Shown here in pieces: positions 6,153 through 6,955 of a stretch of DNA of 6,955 bases. The position numbers and the translations under genes were made by a program. Numbering within the stretch: the first letter of the stretch is position 1; each line of letters opens with the position of its first letter. The DNA lies in the NCBI GenBank assembly GCA_938021455.1, contig CALIGP010000013.1, positions 1-6,955 on the forward strand. Direction: 5' to 3'. The stretch is from an uncultured Lewinella sp. (lineage in GTDB: Bacteria; Bacteroidota; Bacteroidia; Chitinophagales; Saprospiraceae). The notes under the pieces were generated by a model. It was not told where the DNA came from, searched no databases, and saw nothing but the letters and a program-made list of their open reading frames with translations.

Positions 6153-6217
6153 TTGCTTGTGCGGACTTTTGTCCGCATCTCCAATGTACTCATGCGGGCT
6201 AAAGTCAGCGCAAGCAG
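6153..6217. repeat. Second REP-like long inverted repeat
   Basis: Arm 6153-6178 pairs with 6192-6217 over 26 positions: 21 Watson-Crick pairs, three G-T pairs and two mismatches (6163/6207, 6170/6200). The loop is 13 bases. The left arm is itself a hairpin, TGCGGAC (6160-6166) / GTCCGCA (6171-6177) with a TTTT loop; the right arm is a decayed version. The core, GGACTTT near a GTCC, resembles the core of the 3480-3542 element (GACTTCAGTC). It lies between the divergent flavoprotein and biotin carrier genes. Confidence 0.75.
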
Positions 6218-6280
6218 TACACTGCTACTTTAACCTTCTCTGCACCTGCGTTTATCGCCCCCCAACTCCCCAAATTTTCC

Positions 6281-6288
6281 TTACTTTG
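6281..6288 (+). promoter_or_regulatory. Possible -7 box for the biotin carrier gene
   Basis: TTACTTTG at 6281-6288 matches TAnnTTTG at five of the six specified positions and lies about 22 bases before the ATG at 6310, implying a very short leader. No -33 TTG at suitable distance was seen, so this is tentative. Confidence 0.3.
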
Positions 6289-6309
6289 CCAACCTCGCCC
6301 ACCACCACC

Positions 6310-6789
6310 ATGACCAACTACCAAATTACTACCAACGGCCGCGACTACCCTCTGACCAGCGAGCAACTCGCTGCGCTGGACCTCGTGCCCACCGGCCACC
6401 AGCAATGGAACCTGCTCCACGAAGGCAAAAATTTTGCCATCACCCTTCGGGATATCAACCTGGCCGCAAAAACCGTCGCCCTGACGATCAACGGCCGCGA
6501 GCACGATCTCGCCCTCAGCGACGAAGTAGATCTCCTCGTCCAAAAACTCGGCTTCTCCACCGTCGAGAACACCAAAAGCAAGGACGCCGTTGCCCCCATG
6601 CCCGGCCTCGTGCTTGACCTAATGGTGGCCGAAGGAGACACCGTCGAAGCCGGCAGCCCCCTCCTTATCCTCGAAGCGATGAAGATGGAAAACGTGCTCA
6701 AATCCGAAGGAGACGGCACCATCAAATCCATCAAAATAACGAAGGGCGAAGCCGTCGAAAAACGACAACTCCTCATCGAGATTGAGTAA
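6310..6789 (+). CDS. Biotin carboxyl carrier protein subunit of an acyl-CoA carboxylase
   Basis: The 159-residue protein has a biotinyl domain at its C-terminus. APMPG at 95-99 opens the domain. EAMKMEN at 122-128 is the canonical biotinylation site with Lys125 as acceptor, 34 residues from the end as is typical. The N-terminal half (1-80) resembles the preceding beta-rich segment found in the alpha subunits of propionyl-CoA/pyruvate-type carboxylases and in stand-alone Bacteroidota carrier proteins. It lacks the Pro/Ala-rich linker of E. coli AccB. It would carry CO2 between a biotin carboxylase and a carboxyltransferase encoded elsewhere. The frame is open back to 6157, but that extension crosses the REP-like repeat and the promoter-like box. 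The ATG at 6310 starts a typical N-terminus. The gene lies just upstream of a methylmalonyl-CoA mutase gene, which favours propionyl-CoA carboxylase over acetyl-CoA carboxylase; that choice is inference. Confidence 0.85.
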   Translation: MTNYQITTNGRDYPLTSEQLAALDLVPTGHQQWNLLHEGKNFAITLRDINLAAKTVALTINGREHDLALSDEVDLLVQKLGFSTVENTKSKDAVAPMPGLVLDLMVAEGDTVEAGSPLLILEAMKMENVLKSEGDGTIKSIKITKGEAVEKRQLLIEIE

Positions 6790-6842
6790 CCGGCGTACGC
6801 TTGCTCCGCAAGCGACCGGCCAAAGCGCCTTCCAGGCGCGCT
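6790..6842. repeat. Two tandem tight hairpins with TCC loops
   Basis: CGCTTGC (6798-6804) pairs with GCAAGCG (6808-6814) around TCC, and flanking CCGG tetranucleotides (6790-6793, 6816-6819) can extend the stem past an internal loop. GCGCCT (6825-6830) pairs with AGGCGC (6834-6839), again around TCC. They fill the 64-bp gap between the biotin carrier and mutase genes. No T-run follows, so they are more likely interspersed repeats or mRNA-processing/stability structures than a terminator. Confidence 0.7.
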
Positions 6843-6853
6843 ATCAAAACATC

Positions 6854-6955
6854 ATGCAAGAATTCTCCAACATCACCAAAACGGAATGGCTCGCCAAGGT
6901 CGAAAAAGACCTGAAGGGCAAACCATTGGATAGCCTCAACTGGGAGGTGGAAGGG
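6854..6955 (+). CDS. mutA: Methylmalonyl-CoA mutase small subunit, N-terminus (cut by window edge)
   Basis: An ATG at 6854 opens a frame that runs to the window end (34 codons, no stop). The visible sequence contains TEWLAKVEKDLKGKPLDSLNW (from residue 10). This matches the N-terminal region of Bacteroidota methylmalonyl-CoA mutase small subunits, which typically read 'W...i.KDLKG..y..L.W...G'. The enzyme interconverts methylmalonyl-CoA and succinyl-CoA. The small subunit is the non-catalytic partner of a B12-binding large subunit that should follow downstream. The biotin carrier gene lies 64 bp upstream on the same strand, possibly in the same transcript. Only the N-terminus is visible, so the subunit assignment rests on the KDLKG motif and context. 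Confidence 0.68.
   Translation, partial: MQEFSNITKTEWLAKVEKDLKGKPLDSLNWEVEG

Noticed and set aside
6157..6309. Upstream extension of the biotin carrier reading frame
   Set aside because: It runs through the REP-like repeat and a promoter-like box. The normal N-terminus of the family begins at the ATG at 6310.
6345..6776. Open frame of 143 codons on the - strand across the biotin carrier gene
   Set aside because: Its Ser/Arg-rich composition is what the antisense of this codon usage gives, and the + strand frame carries a definite biotinyl motif.

Overview
The window looks like a chromosomal segment of a Bacteroidota bacterium. A marine Saprospiria/Lewinella-type organism is my best guess; this is inference, with no marker gene present. 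The reasons are: GC content slightly above one half by eye; start codons without Shine-Dalgarno sequences; promoter-like TAnnTTTG boxes close to starts (best at 6142-6149); two small secreted lipoproteins; and the start of a two-subunit-type methylmalonyl-CoA mutase gene next to a stand-alone biotin carrier gene. No rRNA, tRNA, CRISPR array, transposase or phage gene was seen.

Layout. 1-80: tail of an upstream region closed by a strong rho-independent terminator on the + strand. 170-865 (-): phosphatidylcholine synthase (pcs). 866-971: divergent promoter region. 972-2513 (+): sodium:solute symporter closely resembling the animal high-affinity choline transporter CHT1. 2650-3474 (+): DUF4163/DUF3298 (RsiV-like) lipoprotein. 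3480-3542: long REP-like inverted repeat. 3555-4697 (+): serine beta-lactamase-fold (S12) lipoprotein. 4821-6119 (-): HI0933/YhiN-family flavoprotein that starts with TTG and carries an in-frame insertion made of palindromic repeats. 6153-6217: second REP-like inverted repeat in a divergent promoter region. 6310-6789 (+): biotin carrier protein. 6790-6842: two tight hairpins. 6854 to the window edge (+): N-terminus of the methylmalonyl-CoA mutase small subunit.

How the genes fit together. The clearest functional unit is the divergent pair pcs / CHT-like transporter. Pcs condenses CDP-diacylglycerol directly with free choline to make phosphatidylcholine, and it depends on choline taken up from outside. 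The neighbouring transporter keeps every residue I recall as forming the choline-binding aromatic cage of CHT1. Together they read as a scavenging route from environmental choline to membrane phosphatidylcholine. At the right end, the biotin carrier and the mutase fit the propionyl-CoA to methylmalonyl-CoA to succinyl-CoA pathway. The two lipoproteins and the flavoprotein have no evident link to either pathway.

A second theme is a high density of short palindromes with very small loops (3486-3505, 5597-5677, 6160-6177, 6798-6839). Two are arranged as long head-to-head pairs in intergenic gaps, and a cluster of three lies inside the flavoprotein coding sequence.
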